Assembly: GCF_964204645.1 (NCBI RefSeq)
Contig: NC_134032.1
Location: 10,038,275 to 10,102,274 of the forward strand
Length of the DNA: 64,000 bases
DNA from: Tubulanus polymorphus
Lineage: Eukaryota; Nemertea; Palaeonemertea; Tubulaniformes; Tubulanidae
Reading direction: 5' to 3'
Both the position numbers and the translations under genes were made by a program. A model generated the notes under the pieces. That model ran no database searches. It was not told the DNA's origin and was given only the letters and a program-made list of their open reading frames with translations. Position 1 is the first letter of the stretch. Each line of letters starts with the position of its first letter. Positions 45,063 to 55,493 of this stretch are shown piece after piece.

Positions 45063-46859
45063 CCGAAAAGTGTCGTTGAGTTAATAGTTTATCGCACCAA
45101 GCCACTTATAGATGAGAGTGAGCCAAAGTGGTTGAGCGTTATGCAATGCAAGAGATTACCGCTCAGTGGGTCTAGTTTAAGACCAACAGCGACCGCTCTC
45201 CAGATATATGAAATCTACTACCTATGGAATGAAATGAGTAATGAGAGATAATGTAAATATCACAGTGTCCCTCCGTGATTGTATGTTCTTTCTAAAACAA
45301 CCCTATCATTAGCATGCAGTGACGTTGAGGTCGCACGCCATGCGCTTTGTCACATGATGTCAGAAAGCCAGCTACTTTCAGGAATGAACAGTTTTACCAC
45401 AGTATCCATGAACATTTTTGAAGAATTTAGAATAAGGTACTTAGCATATAGGCACAGAAGACATTGTTCTAAGCACTGCAGAAAGAGCCTCTTACTTTCA
45501 CTGATTACTGCAATAGCTCGGCGATGGCTGACACGTGACTATCTTACTTGATGGTATTAAATTGCAGCACGCGCAGACGAAATGGGCTAATCATGCGATG
45601 CACCGCGCTCTCGAAAAGACACCATTTCGCAAAACTCGTTTAAACCGAAACGATTTTTTTTCTTAGCTTCGAAGTAGGCTGTTGTATGTATAATGGCTTT
45701 TACGAGAATACTGTTCACTTAAAAAGATTAGATCCTAAAATCCAAACCGACGTTTAGTTTGATTAGATCTTTTGAAATATAAGGCACCTAGTTTCACAGT
45801 TGCGTAATACAGCTGGGCGAATTTCGGTTTTCGTAGTGTGGTTTGGTCGCAACGCACTTCACGAGTCGGCCATCTTGGAACTAGGTCTGGTCAACAGCGA
45901 CCGCTCTCAATCCCGTGGTCGACTATTTCCGTACTATTGTCCCGACAAACTGACATTATTTGCCATTTCGTTCGCAAATGGTGGACTAACGCCGATGAGC
46001 AAAGTTCGTCCTGACAGGCTGTGAGAGGTTCACCATGAACCCATACGGCTAATAAGTCATTCACTATCGCCAAATCAGCGACGAGAAGTAAGAAATGTTT
46101 CTGATATTGATATTGATATTAGTGTTCTCCTTGACATCGGTTCAACACAAATTGGCATCGTATGAAAAGGTCTGACAGTCGTTGAGGCTCTGTTTTTTCA
46201 ATGATCATTCATTTTCCAAACATTTCTGAGAGCACGAAGACAGCATGAATTTATTGTGTAGAGCATTGGTTGCAGTTTCGTAACAGAAACATACCGATCC
46301 ATTCAGTAGATGGAAAAGCGTTTCCACTTTTGGTAGGGTGGCGCTTCTAAAGAACCATATGAGTCTCAATAGACTGAGGCAAATTAAAGGCATGTATTAT
46401 TTGATGAAGCTCAAAATTTATAGTTTGGATCAAATAGAAAATAGATTCTCGGAAATCTGAGAATTCTTTGAATATCTGACTGTAACCAGTCGGACATATG
46501 CAGCGAATCTATTCACTAACAATAATCGCTTGTCCTTCCCTGGGTGACAGCAGCATCGAATCTTATTGCCAGGAGTTATCGACGGCAGTTCTTAATCAAT
46601 TCCAGATAATTTTCCAGGCAATTTCTTTCCGGAAAGTTTTGTCGTGGAATAAACCCCATAGAGGAAAAAAGGAAATGTACAGGCTATCAGCTCCAATGAA
46701 CGAGTCTGCAACCGTAACCTAGATGATCAAAAATGAAATATTCTTCTCTAAAACTATTGGCTTTTGTATAAATTTAACAACTGAATTCGACATTAAATTA
46801 GTTGAATCAGCAAATACGGATTTATTTTGTAAGAAGTGAATCAAACTTGAAATCAATAG
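45063..46859. other. Intergenic stretch
   Basis: No protein-like ORF and no clear repeat. Its end is the 3' region of GPCR1 (minus strand). Confidence 0.4.
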
Positions 46860-47810
46860 TTATTTGACTGAATTTCTACATCGGATTTTCATGCAGAAAT
46901 AATTACGAATTTCTCGTCCCAATAAAAGATATATGTAGAAATTTACGACATAGTTACAAACCTGAAATTGGGTGAAAATGTCGTATAGGAAATTTTTCTG
47001 GTCCGCGGAGATTGGTAAAAATGCGGTAATAGTGGATGGAAGTGTGAATATTGCAAATGCGAGTGAAACTGTCACAAGCATAATTGTTGTACGTTTTGAT
47101 TTCGAAGTTTTCTGATCGGACGAAAGCATTTTTGAACCTCTGAATAACTGAACTATTATAATAGAATTTGACGTTATTATCAAAGTTAACGGTAAAAGGT
47201 AAACGTAAATAACGATAATTGTAAAAAATCTCATTTGTTCAAATAAGTCATAGTAACAACCGAAAAACTGGTCGGAAAAATATATCGAAAAAGTCGGTAG
47301 AACATTTATGACCAATAAATTCACTGCAATGATTACCAATATAGCGAATCTAGCGAATCTCGGTGTACATATCAAACGAGATGTGAACGGGAAGAGCACA
47401 ACTGCCGCACGTTCTAGAGATATAGCTACTACTAACCACGAACTATTGGAGGAAACAAGGTATATTGTAAATTCATAGATTTGACAACTGATCAGTGAAT
47501 CCATCAGGAAGATAGGACCGTCTTTAAGGTGCAAGAGAAAAAACTGTAAAACAGGCATCAGTGTATAATTAATGGAGAACGTGAAATCACTGACAGACAA
47601 AACGATCAGATAGTTAGCGTAAGATAAACCGCGGAATCTGTGACTTATCATTATCAGGAAAGTAGCCGAATTCCCGAAGGCTCCTAACAGGAACACGGCA
47701 GGAAGAATGACCAATGACACAGTACGGTAGATTCCAGACTTATTCACCACTGACATGAGTACGATGTAACTGTTATAAGTTCTGCCAATTTGCATCTGAG
47801 TAAAATTCAT
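46860..47810 (-). CDS. Class A GPCR, paralog 1
   Basis: Intronless seven-helix receptor, about 316 residues. The start is placed at MNFTQMQIG to match the paralogs; an in-frame ATG nine codons upstream exists (47837). Landmarks: GNSAT in TM1, LSVSDF with Asp2.50, Cys3.25 in SCQIYEF, ERA in place of DRY after TM3, Cys in FGCYYDL of loop 2, Pro in YLLPL of TM5, a KSKRTT basic patch before TM6, and NFYIY in place of NPxxY. Two N-terminal Asn-x-Ser/Thr sites. It looks like an invertebrate orphan peptide-type receptor; the ligand is unknown. The frame is intact. Confidence 0.85.
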   Translation of the reverse strand: MNFTQMQIGRTYNSYIVLMSVVNKSGIYRTVSLVILPAVFLLGAFGNSATFLIMISHRFRGLSYANYLIVLSVSDFTFSINYTLMPVLQFFLLHLKDGPIFLMDSLISCQIYEFTIYLVSSNSSWLVVAISLERAAVVLFPFTSRLICTPRFARFAILVIIAVNLLVINVLPTFSIYFSDQFFGCYYDLFEQMRFFTIIVIYVYLLPLTLIITSNSIIIVQLFRGSKMLSSDQKTSKSKRTTIMLVTVSLAFAIFTLPSTITAFLPISADQKNFLYDIFTQFQVCNYVVNFYIYLLLGREIRNYFCMKIRCRNSVK

Positions 47811-48572
47811 TATTAGTGACTGTGTCCGAAAGTCCACTGACTACTGAGAACGTATTTACTGACTGTGTCTTCTCGCGTGCTGGAAAATCAATTTGACTTT
47901 AACATCATAAATAGATAGATCATTTTAGTCTTTGTTACCGGTACTACAATTCATTGTAAGATATATTGTTAACAGCAAATAAGAAATCAATTCTTGCAGA
48001 GTCAGCAATCATACTTTGTGAAAGTTAATTTGTGAAAAATACTTCTGTAACGCGGATATAGACATTGATCGTGCTCATATATCTCATGATAAAACGACTG
48101 GACCGGTGGGAAAATGTTTGCACAAGTTCAATTCGTTCTGAGTGAGGTCATAATATGTGATATTCAACGGCGTTGGGCAACCATCTCATATATCGGAGGT
48201 CCCGAGTTCGATACATTCTAGTTATTTTCGATTTCAATTTAATGATTGAATGAATATTAAGTGAAAATCAGATAACTTTCAATTTGTCATTTCTTTCTCA
48301 TCGAATACTTGTGATCGAATGAGGCATTGAAATGAGTATAAAGTTAAAAACTGAATTTGAAGCAAACATAAATCACCTCTATCGTATTGGTGTGCTTGAA
48401 ATATAGAAAATGTACAAATATAGAATTTAAGAAGATTATTAAGAGACAATTCTAATTGTCCGAAGTAGTGTTTTGGAGTTGTGCAAATTAGCAACACATT
48501 TACTGAGCGTCGCTGTAACCAGTCCACAATCAATACAGATTGAAGTTGTTTGAAGTAAATCGAGCTTAAAAG
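47811..48572. other. Spacer between GPCR1 and GPCR2
   Basis: Duplicated flank sequence of the receptor genes. A possible Pol III B box (GAGTTCGATAC near 48208) hints at a tRNA-like SINE remnant, but weakly. Confidence 0.35.
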
Positions 48573-49532
48573 TCAATAGTTACTTGAGACTGAATTTCTA
48601 CAGCGGATTTTCATACAAAAATATTCACGAACTTCTCGTCCCACCAAAAGATATATGTAGAAATTTACCAGATAGTTACACACTTGAAACTGATTGAAAA
48701 TATCGAATAAAATTTCCTGTTGTATTGGTGACATTGGTAACACTGCAATAATAGTGGATGGAATTGTAAATATTGCAAATGCGAGTGAGACTGTAATAAG
48801 CATTCTTGTTGTACGTTTTGATTTCGCAGTTTTCTTATCAGACGAAATCATATTTGAACCTCTGAATAACTGAACTATTATAACAGCATTTGATGTAATA
48901 ATTAAAGCTAATGGTAGAATATAAATGTGGGTGACAATTATGGTAAAAAACGTTATTTGGTCAAATAATTCAAAGTAACACCCGAAAGACTGGTCCGAAA
49001 AATGTATCGTCATAGCAGGTGTGAGGTATACAACTAGTACATTCGATGCTGTAATTACCAATGTTGCAAATCTAGCGAATCTGGGTGTACATATCAAACG
49101 AGACGTGAACGGGAAGAGCACAACTGCCGCACGTTCTAGAGATATTACCACTATTAACCACGAACTATTGCTGGCTGCAAGCGTCATTACAAAATCATAG
49201 ATTTGACAACTGATCAGTGAATCCATCATCCATATAGGACTGTCTTTAACGTACAAGAGAACAAACTGTAAAACAGGCATCAGCGTAAAATTGGTGCAGA
49301 ACGTGAAATCACTGAGAGACAAGACGATCAGATAGTTAGCGTAAGATAAACTGCGGAATTTGCGACCAATCATTATGATGAAAGTAGCCGAATTCCCGAA
49401 GACTCCCAACAGAAACATGATTGGTAGTACAACCAATAACACAGTACGGTATGTCCCGGAGCTGTTGACCACAGACATAAGAACGATGTAACTGCTATGA
49501 GTTCGACCAATCTGCATCTGAGTTGAATTCAT
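48573..49532 (-). CDS. Class A GPCR, paralog 2
   Basis: 319 residues, intronless. It opens MNSTQMQIGRTHSSY and shows the same landmarks as paralog 1: GNSAT, LSLSDF, SCQIYDF, ERA for DRY, FGCYFEL, ILPLAL, KSKRTT, NFYIY. The C-terminal tail is slightly longer (SVSSNY). It is closer to paralog 3 in TM2-TM4 (TFCTNF, TLAASNSSW). Intact. Confidence 0.88.
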   Translation of the reverse strand: MNSTQMQIGRTHSSYIVLMSVVNSSGTYRTVLLVVLPIMFLLGVFGNSATFIIMIGRKFRSLSYANYLIVLSLSDFTFCTNFTLMPVLQFVLLYVKDSPIWMMDSLISCQIYDFVMTLAASNSSWLIVVISLERAAVVLFPFTSRLICTPRFARFATLVITASNVLVVYLTPAMTIHFSDQSFGCYFELFDQITFFTIIVTHIYILPLALIITSNAVIIVQLFRGSNMISSDKKTAKSKRTTRMLITVSLAFAIFTIPSTIIAVLPMSPIQQEILFDIFNQFQVCNYLVNFYIYLLVGREVREYFCMKIRCRNSVSSNY

Positions 49533-50752
49533 AATCTATGAGTATCGAATGAGAGTGTACCGACTGTCTTAGAGAGTCAACTGGCTCTCGGAGAATGTAC
49601 TGGAACTGATCGTGTCTGCTAGCGTATTGTAAGGTGAATTTAACTTTAATGTGAATATTGTATCAGCAAATACTTTATTATAGTTGCGAGTCATTTGTAA
49701 TATTTATTGTACGTATCAAATGGAAAATCCATTCTCAGAAATTTCCGACGCAATTTACTCAGATTTGTCATGGTTCATTGTTGTGTAAAATATGAATGAA
49801 ATGAAAATATCATTATTCGGTTTACTAAAGCAAATATCATTATTCGGTGAACGAGAAAGAAGCCATTAGAAATGGTGAAATACAATAAAGTAAAACATCC
49901 GATCGGGTTGGAAAATGCAGGTTGATCGTTAAAGCCAGCAGCATGATGTAGTAATTAATGGTAGGGTATAAATGTAGGTGGCAGTTATTGTAGAAAGTGT
50001 TAAAAACGCTTCGACATAGCAGGCGTGAGATATAGAACATAGAGATATGTGCATTCTATAGCAAATCTAGTGAATGTCGGTATACATATCTTACGAAATG
50101 GTAGTCCGGTAGACCGATTTGACAGTCCGTGACAAAGCTTGTAACGACAGTGATCTGAAACCCTGAACATTTCAGTTAAATTCAGAATTTGAATTAAATC
50201 TATTCACTTAATTCTAGTATCGTCGACCCGCAACTAACAAATACTTCAATGTGGGGAAAGTTTCATTAATCGGCATATTTCGCGAAGATATGATACAATT
50301 TCACGAAGCTTGGTGCATTATACCCACTTTTATGCACACGTTGCACCATACAGTTCCTCACCAGTTCATGCATAGCGAAGAAACTATATAGCAGAACACC
50401 CATTATCACTGCTCTATCTCTGAGTTACAAATAGACGGGACTTATGATACAGAGGTTTCACGTTCAGACAGACTATTATATTTTTGTCAGAATTAAACAT
50501 TACGTCGAAAAGCTGTTATTGGTCATGTGATAGAACAGATATTTCATGAACGTTCACTGGCTGAAAAGGGGAATAACGAAATCATCATGGCAAAGAAATA
50601 GGGTTTGTGTCCAAACAGCAGAAAACTCTAAACATCTATAAAATATCTATAAAATATCTATATTTTGAATAGTTTTCAAATGATTTCAAATGTTGAACTG
50701 AAATGATTGATTGGGGTAAACAACCTGATCATTGATTCATTTAATCCCGGTT
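49533..50752. other. Spacer with GPCR relic
   Basis: 49640-49940 resembles the flank upstream of GPCR3 (54390-54650), showing that duplication units included 5' flanks. Otherwise AT-rich. Confidence 0.45.
49950..50110 (-). pseudogene. GPCR relic
   Basis: Segments such as GGTGGCAGTTATTGTAGAAA, GACATAGCAGGCGTGAGATA and CGGTATACATATC align with the TM4-TM5 coding part of the receptor genes (around 53700-53870). The frame is broken by indels, and both ends of the gene are absent. Confidence 0.65.
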
Positions 50753-50758
50753 TTTATT
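50753..50758 (-). terminator. Candidate polyadenylation signal of ICK-c
   Basis: AATAAA on the minus strand, about 180 bases after the ICK-c stop. Confidence 0.4.
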
Positions 50759-50935
50759 GAATCTAATCATAACACAAGATTTAACAACTGAGTTACGAAT
50801 ATAAATTCAATTTGAGCTTTTTGAGCTTAGCGTACAGTTAGACAGTAGTAAACCTTACTGTGGTTCAGATTCGTAATCGGATATTTCCCAAACCACCACC
50901 AGTATATCCCATTATGAACCCGTGATACCATTAGA

Positions 50936-51024
50936 TTAGGAACATATTCCACCTCCACATCTGCCACTGCAACAATCACTACCAATGGCACAAAAAGTCA
51001 TCGCTTCCGTGCACTCATTATATC
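50936..51024 (-). CDS. ICK-c exon 2, cystine knot
   Basis: 89 bases carrying all six cysteines; GGGIC before the end is shared with ICK-d. Confidence 0.82.
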
Positions 51025-51492
51025 CTAAAAGCAAAGAAGTTGAAAATGGAATTTCGAAGTGAATCTCTTTTTTAGATTCGAAGAAATAATGATTCCAACG
51101 ACGACGAAGATGATAGATGCCCCTCGTTCATGTCGACCATTCACCAAATATATAGAGGAGTTTAGTGACAGGAAAATAACGTACGCGCAATCGAACCCGG
51201 CTTCCGTGTGTAGAAAGCAGGCGTGCTAACCAGTAAACCAATAGAACTCCGCCAATACATCGATGGTCTACTGGTTAATAGCACACTTGCTTTCTACGTG
51301 CGAAACAAGGGTTCGATCCCCTGTGAGTGCGCATGATCTCACCCACTTTTCTTAATCGTTACATATGTACATCATAATAATATTGCACGTCAATTAGATT
51401 AATCGTTACTCACCATATGATTCTGCAAATGACGCAGCACTGACAACAATCACAATAATAGCACCTACGCGATATTGTAAATAAGCAAGCAT
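50936..51492 (-). CDS. ICK-c: two-exon secreted cystine-knot peptide, 55 aa
   Basis: Exon 1 (51414-51492) encodes a signal peptide ending VSAASFAESY, donor GTGAGT, phase 1. Exon 2 (50936-51024) has acceptor TTTTAG. It encodes a short six-cysteine peptide with spacing C-x6-C-x5-CC-x3-C-x4-C and stops right after the last cysteine and one Ser. The split codon makes Gly. This is the minimal inhibitor cystine-knot framework. There is no propeptide with Lys-Arg, unlike ICK-a/b; the mature N-terminus probably follows signal cleavage near Ala-Glu-Ser. A TATA-like TATAAGATATA lies about 80 bases before the ATG. It could be a toxin, antimicrobial or ligand. Confidence 0.82.
51181..51331. repeat. Inverted pair of tRNA-like sequences in the ICK-c intron
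   Basis: Minus copy: B box CGGGTTCGATT (51189-51200), A box TGGTTTACTGGTTAGC (51225-51240). Plus copy: A box TGGTCTACTGGTTAATAGC (51264-51282), B box GGGTTCGATCCCC (51309-51321). The two halves are near reverse complements, giving a hairpin of about 150 bases. Confidence 0.65.
51414..51492 (-). CDS. ICK-c exon 1, signal peptide
   Basis: 26 codons plus one base. The core AIIVIVVSAASFAES is shared with ICK-d. ATG context CGAAAATG. Confidence 0.8.
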
Positions 51493-53353
51493 TTTCGTCG
51501 CCTAGAATTTGAACTGAAATATGTTAGTAATGTGGCACAAATTCTAATTATTCTAATTATTGTATATCTTATAATCAACAGTTTTCAACAGGCTCTCAGT
51601 GGATAAACCTTTTCCCAAAAATGAACCTGGTTCAAAGTAATGCTGCTCCAGAAAAGAGATGATAATAGATATAGTGCATAGTGCATTGCTGTTTTGAAAG
51701 CCATACTTTGAAGCATACAGAGTATTTGACAAAATTAGTCTCACCAGTTCGTAACAGTGAGTATATAGAATAGTATTTGTAATATGCTTACATACATACA
51801 ACAACCATGGATCATAGTCAAAATTTGAAAAGCAAATACTTTCAAATGAGGTATAGAGTTGACTAGGAGAGTAGGCCAACATTGTTGCCACTTTACCCTA
51901 ATCCTCGTTTAGATCCGGCTATCATAACCCTAAACGCTATCAAACGACTATCGAAATTGACAAAATTAGGACTTTCACTACTTTCGACGAGCGTTCGCTG
52001 ATCACTTGAATTGATAAGATGATTAATCTCTTTTACTTCTATGGTCGATCGATTGTGTTATACCACATGTTTAATTGCATATTGTTTGTTTGAAAATCAA
52101 CGTGTTTGATAATAAATGATCAACAGTTGAATATTTCATCACTGCCTACCTTAGTTGCTTTTTCCAACGTATTCAACTTTCGAAATGAAAATATCTCGTT
52201 TTCTCCAACCAGAACAGTCGACGAATAGATTGCATGCGATATTTTATACGTTTCAAATACAATTTGAAATTATGCTAATGATTGCGCAGCTTGATATTGA
52301 TTGAAACTCATATCGATGTTTTGTTTGTTAAAAAGGGCAACGCTGGAAGCAGAAAGACATTTTATCATACTTTTGTCCAAAAACGGGTTTTGTAGAGACT
52401 CCGGCTTCCACCATTTTCTCCACGAAGCAGACGCTTTTCTTTCTGCTATGACGTAGTGCGGCCCTGCGGTACGTTCTATTGCTTTTATTGCTTGTGTTTT
52501 CCCAAAATCCTACAACAGATTTAAAATGCAGCATATTAAGGTGTTGGCTATTATCATGATATGCTTCATTCATTGGGTGGATATATAAAAGCAGATGACA
52601 CATAAGCAGTCCAGCAGAATAATTCTTATCGGGATTTTCAATTGCAATTTCTTTCGATTTAATGTATAAATGTGTATAATCACGTACGTGATGAGTGGGG
52701 ACTGCGTACGCCATCCAATGTTTACATACCACGGTTTGGAGTTTGAATACGGCGGCTCTCATTTGCCGTAAATTCTGCCGATGAAAGGATACAATAATTG
52801 TTGGGTTACTTAGGCATCATCGCTTGCCAGGGGTCTAGTATCGCTCCAGAACTCGCTGCCACCAGCGAAATACTGTCTTTGCTCGCTAAAGTGTTCGTTG
52901 ATTGGTCCAACAATGAATTGTTTTACGACGTGCCAGTTACCATGCCTAAGTTTATATCAAGATTCTAACCGAAATATTCTGGAAATTGGAGATTTAATGT
53001 AAGTTCAATAAAATTCATGACCAGATTTTCTTTTGACTGATGTGATACAACGTCTTGAGTTAAAGCTTTTATCATAACACCAATAATTGAAAATAGAATG
53101 ACTTATCCATTCAAATAATCATCATGTTATAATGAGCTTGTCATTTCTTTCTAATTATTGTGTGCGTTGTACAGAAAACTATACAACTAAGATATAATTT
53201 GGTGATTAAAGAGCGACAATTAAGTAATTATTTGAAGTAATCTCGTTGTTAGGAAAATCAACAAAATGTTATTTGTTGAAAGTAGGTGTTATCAGACCAC
53301 AGAAACTGCGGATTGAAGCTGTATAAAATGTGTAGAACTTGAAAAATCAATGT
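51493..53353. other. ICK-c promoter side and spacer to GPCR3
   Basis: 51,550-51,760 is duplicated upstream of ICK-d (63,790-64,000). The remainder is AT-rich, with one ORF of 144 codons (minus, 52328-52762) that I do not recognise and that has no paralog in the window. Confidence 0.5.
52328..52762 (-). CDS. Unrecognised ORF, 144 aa
   Basis: Starts MRAAVFKLQTVVCKHW, with no signal peptide, membrane helix or known motif. It may be a chance ORF or a degraded repeat; kept only because of its length in an AT-rich setting. Confidence 0.15.
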   Translation of the reverse strand: MRAAVFKLQTVVCKHWMAYAVPTHHVRDYTHLYIKSKEIAIENPDKNYSAGLLMCHLLLYIHPMNEAYHDNSQHLNMLHFKSVVGFWENTSNKSNRTYRRAALRHSRKKSVCFVEKMVEAGVSTKPVFGQKYDKMSFCFQRCPF

Positions 53354-54304
53354 TTATTTGTCCGAATATTTACATCGCATTTTCATACAGAAATATTCAC
53401 GGATTTCTCGCCCCAGTAAAAGATATATGTAGAAATTTATCACATAGTTACAAACTTGAAACTGATTGAATATGTCCAATAGAAATTCCTTCTTTATCGG
53501 TGAGATTGATAACATTGCAATAATAGTGGTAGGAATTGCGGATATTGCAAATGCGAGGGAAACTGTGATAAGCATTATTGTTGTTCGTTTTGATTTCGTA
53601 TTTTTCTGGTCAGATGATATCATTTTTGAGCCTCCAAATAAATGGACTATTATAAGAGAATTTGATGTAATAATTAAAACTAATGGTAGAATATAAACGT
53701 CGGTGGCAATTATTGTAAAAAGTGTTATCTGGTCAAATAATTCGAAGTAACACCCAAAAGACTTGTCGGAAAAGTGTATCGACATAGCAGGTGTGATATA
53801 TACAACTAGTACATTCACTGCAGTGATTATCAGTATGGAAAGTCTAGCGAATCTCGGTGTACATATCAAACGAGATGTGAACGGGAAGAGCACAACTGCT
53901 GCACGCTCTAGAGATATTGCTACTATTAACCACGAACTGTTTGAGGCTGCAAGCGTCATTACAAAATCGTAGATTTGACAACTGATCAATGAATCCACCA
54001 AGAATATTGGATCGGTGTTTAGACGCAAGAGGACAAACTGTAAAACTGGCATCAGCATAAAATTGGTGCAGAACGTGAAATCACTGAGAGACAAAACGAT
54101 CAGATAGTTAGCGTAGGATAAACTGCGGAATCTACGACTAATCATTATAAGGAAAGTAGCTGAATTCCCGAAGATTCCAAATATGAACACGATTGGTAGA
54201 ATAACCAATAACACAGTGCGGTAGGTCCCAGAGCTGTTGACCACAGACATAAGAACGATGTTGCTGCTATGAGTTCGACCAATTCGCATTTGAGTTAGAT
54301 TCAT
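53354..54304 (-). CDS. Class A GPCR, paralog 3
   Basis: 316 residues, intronless. It opens MNLTQMRIGRTHSSN and carries GNSAT, LSLSDF, SCQIYDF, ERA, FGCYFEL, ILPLVL, KSKRTT and NFYIY. Intact, same strand as the other two. The sequences before all three ATGs share stretches, so the genes arose by local duplication and may share control elements. Confidence 0.88.
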   Translation of the reverse strand: MNLTQMRIGRTHSSNIVLMSVVNSSGTYRTVLLVILPIVFIFGIFGNSATFLIMISRRFRSLSYANYLIVLSLSDFTFCTNFMLMPVLQFVLLRLNTDPIFLVDSLISCQIYDFVMTLAASNSSWLIVAISLERAAVVLFPFTSRLICTPRFARLSILIITAVNVLVVYITPAMSIHFSDKSFGCYFELFDQITLFTIIATDVYILPLVLIITSNSLIIVHLFGGSKMISSDQKNTKSKRTTIMLITVSLAFAISAIPTTIIAMLSISPIKKEFLLDIFNQFQVCNYVINFYIYLLLGREIREYFCMKMRCKYSDK

Positions 54305-55283
54305 TATATATGAGGATCAAATGAGAGTATAGGCTTACTGATTGTCAGAGTCTGTACAGGAACTGACTGTGGCTTCAAGCGTCTAGGAGAATGAATTCAA
54401 CTTAATTGTGAATATTTCCGTAAACTCTTATTACTGATACAATTTATTTGTATTTGGCATTAAATGAAAAATCATTTCTTAGAAATCTAACGAAATATAA
54501 TCAGATTTGTTAAAGTCAACTATTTTGTAAAACACATATTCAAGTCAATTGAATATCAATACTCGGTGTACGAAAAAGGAATTCATTCAAGTAAATTGTC
54601 TTATGTATTATAGTAAAAGACCTGAACAGGTTGGAAATTGTCGTTAAAGCCATTGGAATCGGAGCTATGTGTAAGTGTCGACACTATGGACAGAACTATG
54701 CATGCCCTGGGTGCAACATGATCAGTGGTTTGGGCATGACTGCTTATTCCGGGTACGTTGTTATTAGGTTGAGGCGGGTCGAGCCTACCTTACTTTGCCT
54801 TGCGCTCGAGCAGTACTTGAGAACAATTTTGCAAACTTAGTCATAATTTTCAGTATTTTCCCTTTTCTTCTACTCAGCATTGTGTTACGGTCTTCTCCGG
54901 TTGAATGTTGACATCATTCAATAAAACTAGTTCCGGCGAGTAACTACACTAAACCTGGACAAATTACAACCGGGTAAATGTGTCTGTAGGTGAATCCCGA
55001 GGTAAGTGATAGGAAAATGCTTTAGGAAGTCAAAGATCCCCGATTACAAGAGTAGCGATGGTGAAGTAGCTGTGTGGTTCCATACTGCATTGGCTGGGAC
55101 CTTCTTCAGACAGCCTTAGCGGCAGCCTAAGGATAGAACGTATATTGATCCAGGCTGTTGACGATTGTCTTGAAGGGCCGTGGTTTCCTGATTATCTAAA
55201 GCTCCGCTTTAAGCCTGGTTCAGACTGTCTGGCAGTCGTCTTTCTCCGAATGGGGCGGTTTCTAGGCTCCAGAACATTACCTG
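54305..55283. other. Spacer upstream of GPCR3
   Basis: The first 350 bases match the GPCR2 upstream flank in parts. Nothing is recognised beyond that. Confidence 0.4.
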
Positions 55284-55295
55284 GACGTATCGGCC
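55284..55295 (-). mobile_element. R1 repeat copy 4, outer tip
   Basis: GACGTATCGGCC is the first 12 bases of R1. The rest of this copy resumes at 62377, separated by two retrotransposons. Confidence 0.6.
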
Positions 55296-55493
55296 CGAAT
55301 ACGAATACGAATACGAATACGAATACGAATATTTATTTACACTCCAACCATTTCCATGGTATATGGAGGAAAAACAGTATTTACAATAATTACATAAACA
55401 GTAGATAAAAGCTACAAAACTTAATTCACACTTATGTACATAATATACTATTTACTATTTACAATACATCTATTTACAATACATATACATGTA

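Noticed and set aside
51553-51891. 112-codon ORF upstream of ICK-c
   Set aside because: The same flank upstream of ICK-d does not keep the frame, so it is promoter or UTR sequence.
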